Assembly (NCBI GenBank): GCA_907165065.1
Contig: OU015528.1
Location: 45,499,515 to 45,563,514 of the forward strand
Direction of reading: 5' to 3'
Length of the DNA: 64,000 bases
DNA from: Caprimulgus europaeus
Lineage: Eukaryota > Chordata > Aves > Caprimulgiformes > Caprimulgidae
Made by a program: the position numbers and the translations under genes. The notes below the pieces were generated by a model that ran no database searches, was not told the DNA's origin, and worked only from the letters and a program-made list of their open reading frames with translations. This document shows positions 12,428-25,549 of this stretch, in pieces; the first letter of the stretch is position 1; each line of letters starts with the position of its first letter.

Positions 12428-13568
12428 ACATGTTTTAATTGATATCTTTATCATGTAAGAATAATATGATGACAAATAAAGATGCTGTTGTGCCATAATT
12501 TAGAGAATACATGGATTTAGATAGTAGTATGTTTCAAAAAGACAATTTTTGTAAAAGTTATTGGGAAAAAAAGTCTGCTGCAAATTACCCAGTGTGAATC
12601 AACATCAAACCTATTGAATTCCCATTGAAATTCTCCTTTACTTATGTAGGGAAAAAAAAAAAAAAATAATTCTGTAATTTGGTTTACTATGTTGAATAAA
12701 TGTTTTCTTCAAATTTATTGCTGCAACCATCTCAAATTTAAAAGATTGCCTCTGCACAACTTTTTTCTTCTAAAAGGGCATGAGAGTTGCAAGGGAAATT
12801 CCGAAATTCATTCATATAGTCTCTAATTTAAGGGGACAGGAGGGAACATCAAATGCAGAACATGAAAATGATTGGTTTTGCAGACCTCTTTGGAAGTGAA
12901 TTGTACTTCCGGAAGTTTCTGAGCTGTAGGTGAGAGAAGTATACAATGTCTGTGTTTCATTTTGTTGATTTGGAGAAGACAGTAAAAATATTAGATGTTA
13001 GGTATTTACATATTACAAATGCATCCTAAACTCTTTTCCTTCACATTTCAGAAGTGTCAAATGGCATTAAGAAATGTGAGTGTTTTTATGACAATCACAG
13101 TTTGATGCACAGAAAAATTCTACAATACATTAAATCCATAAATGTAAAGAAATAGAAATGTTATGTGCATAAAGAAAAACAGGCAGAATCCCAAAACAGA
13201 GAACATCACCAAGAAATTTCAGAAGTGTTCACATTTTTGCCTGTAAATGTTTTACTATTCATATTCTAACAATATATATTAAAAGTATATTTTGAACTTG
13301 GTATTTATTCTTGATGTCATTCACCCTTTTTGCATGTAATTTCCTTCACTAATACCAAACACTACATATTGACCTATAAGTGATTGTTATTTATTATTAA
13401 TTTTGTGAGAGATTAGGATTTCTTATCAATTATGTAAATTTATGATGAGAGTTGCCATAATAAATGTTTGTGCTACCAAGATGTCTTTACATAGACAAAC
13501 ATGTAAATGATCTGACTGTTAACAGCACAGCTTTTAATGATATATTTGGTATTAATTTGATAACAAAT

Positions 13569-13615
13569 CTTGATATCATGCTAGCTACTTGATATTATCA
13601 TGCTAGCTACTTGAT
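13569..13615 (+). repeat. Local tandem duplication, about 20-bp unit
   Basis: CTTGATATCATGCTAGCTA (13569-13587) is followed directly by CTTGATATTATCATGCTAGCTA (13588-13609) and the start of a third unit, CTTGAT. It looks like a recent slippage-type duplication. Confidence 0.85.
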
Positions 13616-14655
13616 TTTCATTCAGTTTATAATTTACACATCTTCAAGTCTTCAGCAGTGAAGCTTAAACACTTACCTGTTTTGTAATTTCACCATATTT
13701 TGTAATTTAAAATGTCATGCATGTCAACTCAGACAACTGTATTACACAGTGATAGAATTATTTTTACGTAATTCTTACACTGTAACCATTTTCTTTGTGT
13801 AGTGTCCAGACTACATTCCACCAACCCCATAAAATAAATGTCACCTAACTGCTTGCCTTCTCACTGGTTTTTTTTTTTCAAGTTTTTGTAATAGGAACAG
13901 TAGGGGGCATTCAGAGCTTTAGGTGCTCAGTATGGCTGGATATCATCCTATGATGTTAGTTAACGGCATTTTAAATGAGTCAAAGGCAATTAAATTAATT
14001 TACAGTATACCATATTAAATCCATTAGTCCAGGTAATACACATTTATGCATCACAAGCTTCTCTACTTCTTTGTTGTGTTGTTAATTACTTTTACTTATG
14101 TTTTTAGAAGCATTTATTTTACATAGAATTTTAATAAAATAGATGAAAAGCAAAGACAAATGAAACAAGTTAGTTGTAAGATTTTTTAAATAATGAACAA
14201 AATAATTATCTTAAACTGAATGCACATTCATTCTTCATGTAATCCTTACAAAGAAAAAAAAAAACCACAGGAAAAAAGTCTGAATTGAGTATATTATTTG
14301 CTCTTGTGAACAAGTGTTGGGAAAAATGGCTGTCCTTCTCCCCAGCTCTCAGAAGAAAAGCGAAGAAAAATAGCCCGGGATTTCTTATAAGATGTACCTT
14401 CAGCTCCACAGATCTGAAAGAAACTATGGGAGCTATGAGGAGCCACCTGCCTTATACAGCCTATTAGCAAATAAGCAAAAGCCTCAGAAACCTACAAACT
14501 GATAAGAATGTACCATACCTATTAGGGTGAGGCTGCCACTCTGAGGTTATTTGAAGATAAGTGGGTGGAGATGTCTTTATATCAACATGGCATTTCCCTC
14601 ATTCCATGATATGGATAATATTCTCCTGTGTAGAATGCTAATTAACACAGGAAAG

Positions 14656-14708
14656 TCCATGCCAGCAAAGTGGTCCACCTACTAAAGCTGGCCACTTTCT
14701 AGCATGGA
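14656..14708. repeat. Imperfect inverted repeat / 53-nt hairpin
   Basis: Left arm 14656-14677 and right arm 14689-14708 give about 19 base pairs: TCCATGC with GCATGGA, AG with CT, AAAGTGG with CCACTTT, CCA with TGG. There is one C/A mismatch, two single-base bulges and an 11-nt loop (14678-14688). It is relatively GC-rich for this intron. No surrounding transposon termini were recognised. Confidence 0.8.
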
Positions 14709-16702
14709 ACATCAGGGGATTTACCAGGTCAGAAGAACAGTGTATTTATGAGTTTAACTTCAAAAATTATATGATCAAGACTCCCCTAAAAGATTTAAGG
14801 TCCCACATTTCTTGTGAGGATTGCTCACACATTTTCCATGATAAAGCTTTTGGGTAAAATGCATAAACAATAGGAGATCTAATCATAAGATCTTTTTTGA
14901 GTCAGTGGGGTATAGAATCAGATGCAGCCCTGCTTATTTGCTCCAGTGATCAAACCAGAGAGACCAGCTGCACACCTAATCAATCTCAAGAATATTTTAG
15001 AAGTTTGGATGTGTATGTGGGACTGGGAAGAAGTAGGCTTGAATTTACATTTCTCTTTCTGATCTTACTGAAATACCTTTTTCACTATTCCTCTCTCAAG
15101 TTCCTGCATAGCTTTCAGTTTTCTGTCAGTAGAGTACAAGGAATCTCTTCAAGAAAATTGCTAATATGCAATCATAAAGTTACTTTTTTATTTTGTGGCA
15201 GAAATAAAACAAACAAAAAACCTTCTCCTTGACAAAAGGTAATCTCACAATTCAGCTGGTTTCATCCTACATGCAACAGCTGATCAGAATGAGAAACTGA
15301 GAAACTCTTAATCTGCAACTCAATCCACAGAATTACAAGTTTTGTTTTTAATATTTTTTCTTGGATGAGCCACAGTGTTATAGGATTTCCCAGAAGACTA
15401 TCACAGGGGTGTATTTTATTACTGTATTTTCCTATATTTCCTACTCTAATGCTTGATATACATATCATAGTTATTGTATGTACTCCAATGGCTAAGTGTA
15501 TAACCTCAAATATGAAACAGATTATTCAAAGAATAGCATCTCACACTGGTTAAGTGTTTGCAATTTAGGTCTAACATTTCTTATTTTCTCACAGTTTACC
15601 TTACAATCACATTAATGTAGAGACTGAGAGTGCAATTCATTTGTTAGATTGTACTTTGCCTTTTGAGATGCTGTAGGGTACCCTACCTGGAGTCCATCAG
15701 CCACTCCACAAGGACAGGGAAATTCTGAGCATCCTCTGTCATACCTTCAGGCCCACACGTATGTCTCAGTTACTGCAGTGCTTTACGAGGTACTTGATTT
15801 CTGTGTGTGGGTAACTGAATCCTGCCTTACTTTTGGTCACCTGAATAATCCTGTTTGGTCCCGTTATCACAATGACTAGACCTCTGTGGAATAAAATGGT
15901 CTATATATACAGGCAATGTAGACACTAAAATTTAGATCTGAATCTGGAGCTGACTCCCACCTTTACATTCCAATAATTTCTTCATTACCCTGGCAAATTC
16001 AATAGATTATGGTCACTACTCATGTTTCAGAGCTTACTTCCAGTCCTCAAGCAGTTCAGCTGATTATAGACGGTGTCAGATTTTAATCACCTTCTTTCTA
16101 TTTCCAAATACTAACCCTACAAATGGATCATATAAGAATATACAGAATGAAAACAGAATGTGTGCCATATGTTTGACAAAAGAATGCAACATATTTATCC
16201 TGCCCTTACCCACTGTAATACTGCCATCATTTTTTCCTAGTATTTATGTGTCCTTTCTGCTGTATTTGCTGTCCACCTGGTTTGTCATTTATCTCTGCAT
16301 ATCACTTCATTTACAGTACACTCAAAATATACCAAGAATATTAATTTTATCTCACAGTTTTTCAGGAATCTAGTAAAGTTTAAAAGACACAGCATTTATG
16401 CAAATTTACATCTATATATAAGATGTATAGTTACAGTAAGTCTTCATCGAGTTTTTCAGAAACAAGCAGAAGGTTTTTTCATACTTCTTAAATCTAATAT
16501 GCTTTAGGTCAGTATCCATTCAGAGAAAAGATATCTGGTATGCTAATATTGAAAGATTTTATCAGTCTTGGAGAAGAAATTACTGAAACAATAGAAAATA
16601 GGTTTTATTTTTTTTTTCCAATTTGGCTATAGATGTGCTAGACCTAAAGCATATGTGCTCCTCTTTTCTGATGATGTACACAAAAAATTTTTATCACTTC
16701 AC

Positions 16703-16859
16703 CTGTTCATTCACTCTGGAGTGTGATGGCCCATGATGGATGAGAATCTTCACAATGTCTACATCTCCTCTCCAAGCAGCCAAGTGAATGGGAAAATAAC
16801 CTTTATTATCTGCCACATTAGTTGATGCTTCATACTGAAGTAATTTGAGAACTATATCC
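16703..16859 (-). CDS. ANKS1B: ANKS1B coding exon 3 (157 nt)
   Basis: The first G after TTTTCTAG completes the lysine codon from exon 2. The exon then encodes [40 protein letters not shown] and [12 protein letters not shown] (residues 73-124), ending in phase 0 at CAG|GTGAAG. It contains the end of one ankyrin repeat and most of the next ([14 protein letters not shown]). Compared with remembered human sequence it has conservative changes (WRGDVDIV for WKGDVEIV). Exon order, phase and sequence all agree with ANKS1B. Confidence 0.94.
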
Positions 16860-19800
16860 CTAGAAAACAGGAAGTAAATCTAAAAATTGACAGGAACCTT
16901 ATTTTATTAAATTTTTACATGAACATACATATTACCAAATTTTTTACCCCATATAACAGAAAACCCCCCCGTATTTCAAGTGAAACTGCTATAAAAATGA
17001 AGACAAATAATTTCTGAGAATGAAACAGATAGTAAAACATTGGCAAAATATTCTTCATTGTAATGATTCTTACTTCTTATGAATACCCATTAACAATATT
17101 AGGATTAGCTCTCTGGATCTGTTTCTTTAAACAAGATGACTTGGCCATGGAATCGTTTTTAGAATTTGCCAGTCAAGGCCATGTGCATGTGCCTCAAGAC
17201 AAACCTTCCAGGCACTAAAGGCAGAGAAGTAGTCCTATCCCCATCATTACTGAGTTCTGGGGGCAGGGAGAAAAGAGGATAGCTTTATGGACAGAGTTCT
17301 TGCAGTAAGACTTAAAAGAAACAGTTTTTCTTCTTCTTTAAGGCATTATCTCAAAGAGGTTTTTTGCAGAAAACAATTTAATTATTATCTAGTTAGATAT
17401 ATACTATCTTCTGTGGAATTACTGCTTCTGTTTTCATTTTCCACATTCAGCTTCCTGAGAGCAGTGAGGAAAAAAGTGATTTTTATTATTTTAATTCTTA
17501 TTATAATTCCTTTCAGTTTATTCAGCATGGCTTATCATACATTAAATGAAAGATTAGTATAAGCTGATATATTGCATCCTTGATTTTAAGCAGTCTCTTG
17601 TACTTAACTTTAAAGGTTAAACTTAAAAGTCTACTGTGTGGTATGATCATTGCTTATCAAGTATGTCAAAAAGTAAATAAATTCTGTCTTATCTCTCCAT
17701 CTGTCTTTTCACAGTTTGACACAGTCAGGCCTCATTACTTATTAAGTTAATAGCATCTATGATCCAGTGTGGGCGTTTCTACGCACATTTTTGCTGAATA
17801 TGGAAACACTGACTCTTATCATTTTTGCTCAAAAAATCAGGGGGGCAGGGAGCATGGAAGGAGCTCAGTGAAGCCTATGTTATGACTATAAGTAAAAACC
17901 TTGGCTACAAATTAAAACAGAAAGTAAATCCCAAGGCAATTGTTCTCCCAGCCTTGATGGTACCTTATTTAACTGCCTACTGAGAGAAAAAATGTGGCAA
18001 ATAAGAGTGAATACATCCAGGTCAAAAGAAACTCCAAATTGTCTCTAAATCATAGACATATTGATACTGGAGTCATCACATCTAAATTTTGAGGGAAACT
18101 TTAAGCTGGATTTTGTTTACTCCTGACAAGGTCAAATAACATGAAAACAAGCAAGAGCAGGTCCACTACAGAATGACTTTTGCTACACCAAAATTTCCAG
18201 AAAAGTGACTCCTGAGACTTTTTAGTATAAATAAGGTTTGGGAGACTTCTCGTGTCATACTAGTTGGTCTTGCAGTAGATGATCTAATGAAGGCTAGAGA
18301 TACAGAGTATTTTGAAAGGGACACAAATCAAAGGAAACAGAAATTGAAATATGTGGGGGGAAACAGCAAAAAAACCCACCACAACTGAAATCTATAGATA
18401 ATGATATACAGTTACTATTGGGAAGAGTCTGTTGCAAGGTTTAAGCTACAGAGTAGAACCTATGTCTCTTTCATCCTTCAAGAGTGTCCCTGACCCGTCA
18501 CACTTCTCTAGGGTGAATCTTTTTTAATGCTCTGTCAGAACTTTTTCATTTCATAGAAATAAATTTCAGAGGGGAGAAGACACAGAGTCCTTATCCCAGT
18601 AGCATTACTGGGCTAAGTAAAATTACTTAGGGATACTAAGATTCAAATCCCTGTCCCAGATATGATTAAATTACTTATATAAAGCAGAATAGTTTCAAAA
18701 CAAAAGAGAACTGCCCCAGGTTAACCAAGGAGGAGATAATTCATCACGTACAACAATCAAGCAGTGACTTGAACACTGGTATCTGACAAGTGTCCCATCC
18801 AGAAATTATTGGTTGGATCATTAAGACTTATGTTCTCACTTTTCCTGAAAAACTTTGAAATCTCTCAAGTTCATCCTAATGTAAATTAATATTGTAAAAA
18901 ATTAAAACCCCAAAAGTTTTCAAAGGACAAGAGCTTGTCCTGAGTGGGAAGGCTCCCGCATCCCAATACTGATTTTGCATATCAAGTTTCAAATCTGAAA
19001 CAGAGTGTAAAGCTATTTGTTAGTTGTTGTGACTAACAAAGTTTAAACCACCAGGAATCTGTCCAATTCTTTTTGCTGACAGTGCTACCATTGTAGCAGG
19101 ATCAGCACAACAGCTTGGATAGCCGGTCCTGAACCATCATGATTAAGCATGAAATACCTCATGATGTATTTCAGCTTCCTTTACTATACCAAGCTATAAA
19201 TGTGATATCAGTAACTACTACCTACCCTGCTGTGAGGGTTAGAAGTCATAGCAGCCAGTGGCCATCATGACCTTTTCAAAAGCTACAGTTGTAAGTCCCT
19301 GGAATATATACAGCAGTCCTGCTGCTGTAAATAAGTAAGTCCTTGAAGATCTTGAAGTTCTTTCTGACTTCAGCAAAAGTTTGGCCAACTGTGTCTGAAA
19401 ATGCTATTTGGCTTTTGTATGTTTTGGGATTTTATAGTTTATATTGCTAGGATTCACTTGAAATCTCTAATAGATTCAGTGTTTATACACTAATATTTTT
19501 ACTTTGCTGGGTAACTATTGATTTATAGTCAGTATTAAACATATTAAAACCAGTTTTAATCTATTTTAAACCAGCAATCTTTTCAAGCTAAGGCTTGGGC
19601 TTCTGTCAGTCAGAAATGTGCAATGGCACAAGAAACAATCCATAAACTATAAACAAGAGAAATGTGATTTTCTCCCTTTTTAAAAAAGGCTGAGTTTAAA
19701 AGACCACATTAAGGATTTAGATCTAATTCCATGGAGGTAAAATATATTAAGGGATTATTCTGCATCTTTCCATAGAACTGAAATTTTGAAAATCTAGTTT

Positions 19801-21018
19801 AACAGTATTTTAACTTCATTTATTTATGCAGAAACAGGATATCCTATATTCACAAAAAGATTGATCTGGTGTAAAGAAAATATGCAGATTTCTAGAATAT
19901 AATTAAACACATCCTAAACTTTTGATTTTTCCAAGAAAGAATGCAAAAACTGTAAAATGAGTAACTAAACATACAATTATTATGGATTCATATGTGTTAT
20001 CTTATGAATAGATGGAAGTTAGTACAAATCAGTCTGTTTCAGTTGGTTTTTGATCAGCTCCTTATCTCCCACAGAGGAATAACCCAAAGATTATGTCAAA
20101 ATTTTCCTTAGTGAAAATCCAGACAGTGTTAACACCATCGCTTTACAAACAAGATAGCTGGACTGCATTAAGTGGAGCAGCTCTTACTTTGGTTACAGTG
20201 GGGTCTATCCCACTAGAACTTTATAGACCCCACTAAAATCTTTCTTTCTTGTTCTGCCTTAATAAAAACATGCAGTTGGCAGCATAATACAATGGACATA
20301 ATATAGCAAGGGGCAACATGCAATAACAGAAGTAAGGTGTAATAACAAAATATGTAGCAAGTTTCCAGTTTTGTACTGACATGTCAGTTCCTTAGAGTTC
20401 ACCTGCACTGGTATGCCTGTGCAGTATCCCTCAGTGGGGATTTTACAGGCTTTCCCCAGGATTGTTGAGTTATGCATTTGGACACTTGGATAGACAGCAG
20501 GGAGGGAAAAGCTACACAGTCCCAAATAAGGTAATAGCCATTTTTTAATGCTTTCATGTGTATAACTAGTAAATATTTTTATCACGCTACTTTTATTTTG
20601 ATAATTATTAATCTATAACTTCCTTTTGTTCCACATTGTTTCCTTAAACTTTCAATGCATTACACATTTGTACATACACACACAAGTATCTTATAAAATT
20701 TTCTGTTACAATTTCTCACCAGCTAAAAAGCACTAGATCCACCATTAGCAATGACTAAATTTACTCAAAATCAAGCAAGAATTTGGAATTACCAGTATAG
20801 AATCAATAAGTTCAAAACTGCATTTCCCATTTTTTATTACTACACGCTGATATCAATGATGGTGTCAACAATTCTTATATTAATATATCCCATGGGAAAT
20901 AAGATTATTCTAGTAAGGCAGGGTTTGTCAACTTTGTGAAAAACTCAGAGCTATGCTACATATTTCTAAGTTATGCAGTTAAATACCATTCTACATAAAA
21001 ACTAAATGAGGCACTTAC
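16860..21018 (-). other. ANKS1B: ANKS1B intron 2 (4.2 kb)
   Basis: GTAAGT donor at 21018; acceptor TTCCTGTTTTCTAG ending at 16860, with a plausible branch motif (GATTTAC) about 20 nt upstream of it. No CR1 or LTR is recognisable. The only structured item noticed is the short inverted repeat at 20197-20234. A 108-codon minus-strand open frame at 20259-20585 has no recognisable domain and is probably chance. Confidence 0.9.
20197..20234. repeat. Perfect 12-bp inverted repeat with 14-nt loop
   Basis: AGTGGGGTCTAT (20197-20208) and ATAGACCCCACT (20223-20234) are exact reverse complements. It lies in intron 2. Function unknown; it could be chance or the remnant of an insertion. Confidence 0.85.
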
Positions 21019-21099
21019 TTGTGTCCATTTAAAGCTGCATGATGTAAAGCAGTGTAACCTGAACTGTCCGTGCAGTTTATATTTGGCCCTCGCCAGATG
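21019..21099 (-). CDS. ANKS1B: ANKS1B coding exon 2 (81 nt)
   Basis: The acceptor TTTGCAG|C supplies the third base of the split serine codon from exon 1. The exon then reads [14 protein letters not shown] and [12 protein letters not shown], ending with AA of a lysine codon before a consensus donor, GTAAGT (21018 downward). It encodes residues 45-72, including the first helix of an ankyrin repeat ([13 protein letters not shown] is the canonical G-xTPLHxAAxxGH pattern). Phase is 2 on both sides and the length is a multiple of three. The only difference I notice from remembered human sequence is Ile for Val in GPNVNC. Confidence 0.93.
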
Positions 21100-21795
21100 C
21101 TGCAAATAAAGCACAATTGTAAAGTTATTTTTCTGGCTTGGCAAGTACAGAAATGTAAGAAATTTAATGTATAAATAATCTAAATATCACTGCAACAAGT
21201 GTGATTAAACTTTAAGAGACAAATTATCTTGAAAAAAAAGTAAAATATCATGTTGATATCAATATAATTTATTTTAAAAAACTAATTTTACACATTCATC
21301 TTTATAGCAGTCATGAACTTTATGTAGGGCAGTCTCAAAGACTAATAACTATTCTGTCATTTCAATTAGACCTGTTGTCCCAGTATTACTGTGGTAATTA
21401 CACTGAGGTTATAATCTGATTTTGCACTACTTTTTTCACAGGTATATATTCATTGATTCCAGGTCAGTTAGTCTAGATCCACACAAACATAAGATTAGTG
21501 AGATCCAATTATATCCCTTAAAGTGACAGTAAATTTATTCTTTTTACTTGGCTTGATATTTTAGCTCCCATTTTAACCAATTACATTTTAAAATAAATTA
21601 TATACATATATAACAAAATTTGAATAAATTATAATGGGGGTTGTTGTTTTCTTTCTGTATTTTACAGCACTTATTTTACAGTCAGTTTCATTATATGCCA
21701 AATGAAACCAGTTTCATTATTTATTATGGACTTTGCACAAAACAGTAAAGGAGATTTTCTGTTTCAAACTAGAAAAATGTGACTGCTAACCTACG

Positions 21796-21819
21796 AAAAC
21801 AAAACAAAACAAAACAAAA
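21796..21819 (+). repeat. (AAAAC)n simple repeat
   Basis: Four AAAAC units plus AAAA. Ordinary low-complexity sequence. Confidence 0.9.
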
Positions 21820-24800
21820 TCACCAAAGCCTGCAAATTGAATACCAGAGGCATATTGAGCACCTGCAGGTTTTTTGCTAACTGACTACATTTGAAGTTTA
21901 CTGTATCCTCTGTGGAAGCAATTTTTTACCTTTTTTTTTTTAATTCTGTAACACAGTTTTCAATCATCAGTATTACAACCTCTAGGACACAAGATGATAC
22001 GTCCTGAATTACAGTCTGTTTTCTGGACTGTATTAGAAATCCAGTGTTAAACAGTCCCTGGCAAGCACTATTTTCTCTTCATACCTTAGAATCAAGTGCT
22101 GGACTTTAAAGAAAATAATCTGAAGTCAATAGGTAAAAAATGTTCATACTGACATTTTTCATGATGTACATCAATAAAATGACATATTATGATTAATGTA
22201 TGCTTTTTAAGAATCCTTTACTACTGAATCTGTATTTTATTACCAACGAGATACTGGTGTTGCAGACTTTTTTCATTGTGCATATCTGAATGAGTGATTA
22301 GTTCATAAATTTATACAGTTGTTTTCCCATAATTAATACTGCATGCATACAGAATTATTTGTGTGACACACTGTGTTCTGCAGTGAGCATCATTCTAGAT
22401 AGGGATGGGTACCTCACATCCCTATGCAATTTAATTTCTTGGAAGGACAGGATTGAAATATTTTCTTGGGTGGAAAGAAGCAAAAAATGAAGCCATTTTT
22501 TTTTAAGCTGCTCAGAAGTCTACAGATGTTCTTTTCTACAGAAGGCAACTTCCAGCTATGAAAGTCACTCTAATCTTTACAATTATTTTAACTTCATGAA
22601 CAATAGCCCTTCCATAATGGACAGATGTAATTTATATGGCATAGATAGTCTGTCCGTATCTATTGGAAGAAGTACTTATCTATCGATATTCTATAACCTC
22701 TTTTATACTTTTGCATAATACTTTATTAGTTATTTTCTTGTTTACTGGATTCTACTTTCTTCCTTTGATTTGTACCAGATTATAGAAGAATGAAGCAGAA
22801 AATTGAAAGTGGTATATAAAGTCATATTTTCAATACTAAAATAATATTTAATATTAAACGTTAAAATAATATTTAAAATCTTAACATAAACAGCCAGAAT
22901 ATCAATTTATTTGTTTTTGCTTGCTTTGGTTTACAGTAGTTAGGATTTGCCTGGTTGTTGGTTGTTTTTTCAAAATGCAAGGGGTCCATGAGTTCATATA
23001 TTATTCACGATGCGTAAGGCCTTAAAAAAATTTAAAAACCAAAACAAACAAAAAAATTCAAAACCTAGATCTCTTCTAGCCTAATTTTCTCCTTTAATCC
23101 AGGCATTTTTTAATGCTTTGTTGTACTTCTTGATTCTGGTCTCAGGAAATATTTTTCATCTGAAACAATACTGAACTCTTTTTTTTTTTTTTCTAAACTG
23201 AAACTTTACTAATGAGTATATAAATGCACCTGTGCAAAGCTTCTCAGGACACTCAAGCTGGGAGACAAAGAAGGGTGAGTAAATCCTGACTCAAGAGAGA
23301 TGAGACAGGATGGACAGACTAATCACTGTCAGCTCCTAAACACCACAGAAAGACATGCTTAAAATCAGAACTTTGTTATCAAACTAAAGAACACAGGAGA
23401 CATGAGCAGGACTCAGATGCAGGCATACCCCTTCCCTTGGGCCAATGCAGAAATCCCCTCCTAGCAGGTCTTGCATTGCTGCAGTATTACAACATTTCCT
23501 ACAAAATTAATGCACTGGATATTTATGCTTTAATAACTCACAATCAAATTCAAATTGGACAGTCTCCAAATAGATATTCTTACACTCTAAAATTCCCAGC
23601 TGTGGTGAATAGTTCAGCTAAAACTTTTCTCTTGTAATCAGAATACAGCAAGGTGAAATTATAGTGGTGTATTATTAGCTCCATTTAAAAAGCACCTAAT
23701 TCCATAGAAAAGTGGAATGGAGAAAGAGAAAAAGCCTAGAGAGCCCTTCTTTGGCTTTATAAACAGATACAATATATGAGCAATTATCAAACATATCAAT
23801 TTATCTGTGTATTAAGACACTTCAATAGTTACTGTGGAAGCAACACTGAGGAGAACTTGGAAAAAAGCAAATTACCAGTCAACCTTCAGAAGCTAATATT
23901 TTTACAAAAGATTACCAGCTTTTTAGATTACTGTTTATATTGAATGTTCTCAAAAACATGTTTCTCCTAATTCTTTGATGCAGTCAATAATCAAGTTTCT
24001 TCATTTTACATACATTAGTAAGCTAGGAATTTTTTTCCTATGTACATCAGTAAATTAGGACAATATTTCTATCAATTAAAGAATTTTAAGAAAGTAATTG
24101 AACCTAGTTTTTGTGAAAAAAAACATAGCAAATAATTAACAATAAAAAATGCAGTCTAGGATTTTTTTTTTTAAGTGCAGCTATAGGTCTTAAATTGATA
24201 AAAGTAGATGTCTTGAGTAAAGCTATCTTAGATCTTCTTTTCACTATTAAAACTAGCCATTGCAAGCAGCAGCTGAGAGTTAAAAATTCAAAATTTAAAT
24301 AATCATAATGAAAAATATTTTTTAATTTAAAAACGAGAAAGGTAGATGGATTACCCATTCTATTAATAGTAAATGTATTTTCAAAGCTTATTGTATATAT
24401 AATTCTAATTGTTTATTTAAGTGCTTTTGTTGCATCAGTGTGAAATGTGACTCAAAACCATTCGATTTTTGAATGTGTGCAACGTGCTTATCTTGTTTTG
24501 ATTCTTGTTTTAGTTGTCTCAGTATAAATAATGCATCAAAATTTGTGGTCAACTAATTCATGTGATTAAGTATGTTATTCACGTTCAGGCTCTAAAGCAG
24601 CTTATTCCACTTGTTTTCTTTAACCTTGATCTGTTTGCAGTCTCTGACATAAACAGTGTAAGTCTGGAAAACTAGGGAACTTCACTGAATTGTGATTTTA
24701 TTTCCATATTGATTCTGTTCAATTGGTAACTGATTTCTATTTAGTATAAAATATTAAATACAGTAAATATTATGAGTTTGATTATGTATTACACAACATT

Positions 24801-24929
24801 ACTATACTTAGAGTAGCCCCTATACAAGTAGGTCTCAATCCTACACAGTGGTCTGATAATGAGGTAGAATTCTGTACAATAGCTACTTCTGCCAAGACTA
24901 AAATTTGGAGTGGAGTGGCAGCATTTAGA

Positions 24930-25026
24930 AGCATACAAATAGTCTTAGTGTCAAATAGATAACCTAGTATGCTGCAATTAAAAGTATACAAATAACCTTA
25001 ATACCAAGTAGATAACCAAGTAGTAT
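24930..25026 (+). repeat. Diverged tandem duplication of about 45-50 bp
   Basis: Copy 1 (about 24930-24971, 'gcatacaaatagtcttagt...agataacctagtatg') is followed by copy 2 (about 24983-25026, 'gtatacaaataaccttaat...agataaccaagtagtat'). The copies share order and most bases but are clearly diverged, so this is an old local duplication. Confidence 0.7.
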
Positions 25027-25549
25027 ACTTGTCTATTACCATTCTTGCTGTTACTGTATTTTTGATTGGAGAAGTACAAAGCTAGTACAGTCATTGATCC
25101 AATCTGCCATCCACACTTTCTCCAGTGGAAAGAGCTAAGAAGAGGCTGATTATAAATGACAGAAGTTCAGTGTGTTGCTGAGGAGAGGCAGAATCCCAGA
25201 TGTAGGGAGAGACACACAAGTCTTGGATATCCAGAATACCCCTAGCCATGATGAGTCTCACAGAGGCAACATGAGCCTTATCTGACAGAGTCAATGTTGC
25301 CCCTCACAGAGTCAATGTGTCTTTATCCTTTGAATTACCTTAGGACAACAGAAGAATTGCAATTGAAGGAAATACAAAAAGTCTTATAAGAGCATATTCT
25401 GATAGAGTTAGGGCTTAAGAAGCAACTCTAAAGAAACTTCTGAATCAAGAAAGTACAGAACCTGTATATGAGGACATCATGATTATGAAGTACCGAAAGA
25501 ACGGGCTAGAATAGTATTGAGACAGACAGAAACTATACAAAATTTCATA

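Larger units (their letters stand above)
7933..16702 (-). other. ANKS1B: ANKS1B intron 3 (8.8 kb)
   Basis: GTGAAG donor at 16702; acceptor TTTTGTTTTGTTTTAACAG ending at 7933. It contains one 3' CR1 fragment (12003-12427), two imperfect hairpins (8708-8801 and 14656-14708), short tandem duplications (8043-8072 and 13569-13615) and otherwise AT-rich sequence with no supported gene. The 111-codon plus-strand frame at 14897-15232 shows no domain and is probably chance. Confidence 0.9.

Noticed and set aside
20259-20585. 108-codon minus-strand open frame in intron 2
   Set aside because: No domain or conserved motif, wholly intronic, and lengths near 100 codons are expected by chance in 64 kb.
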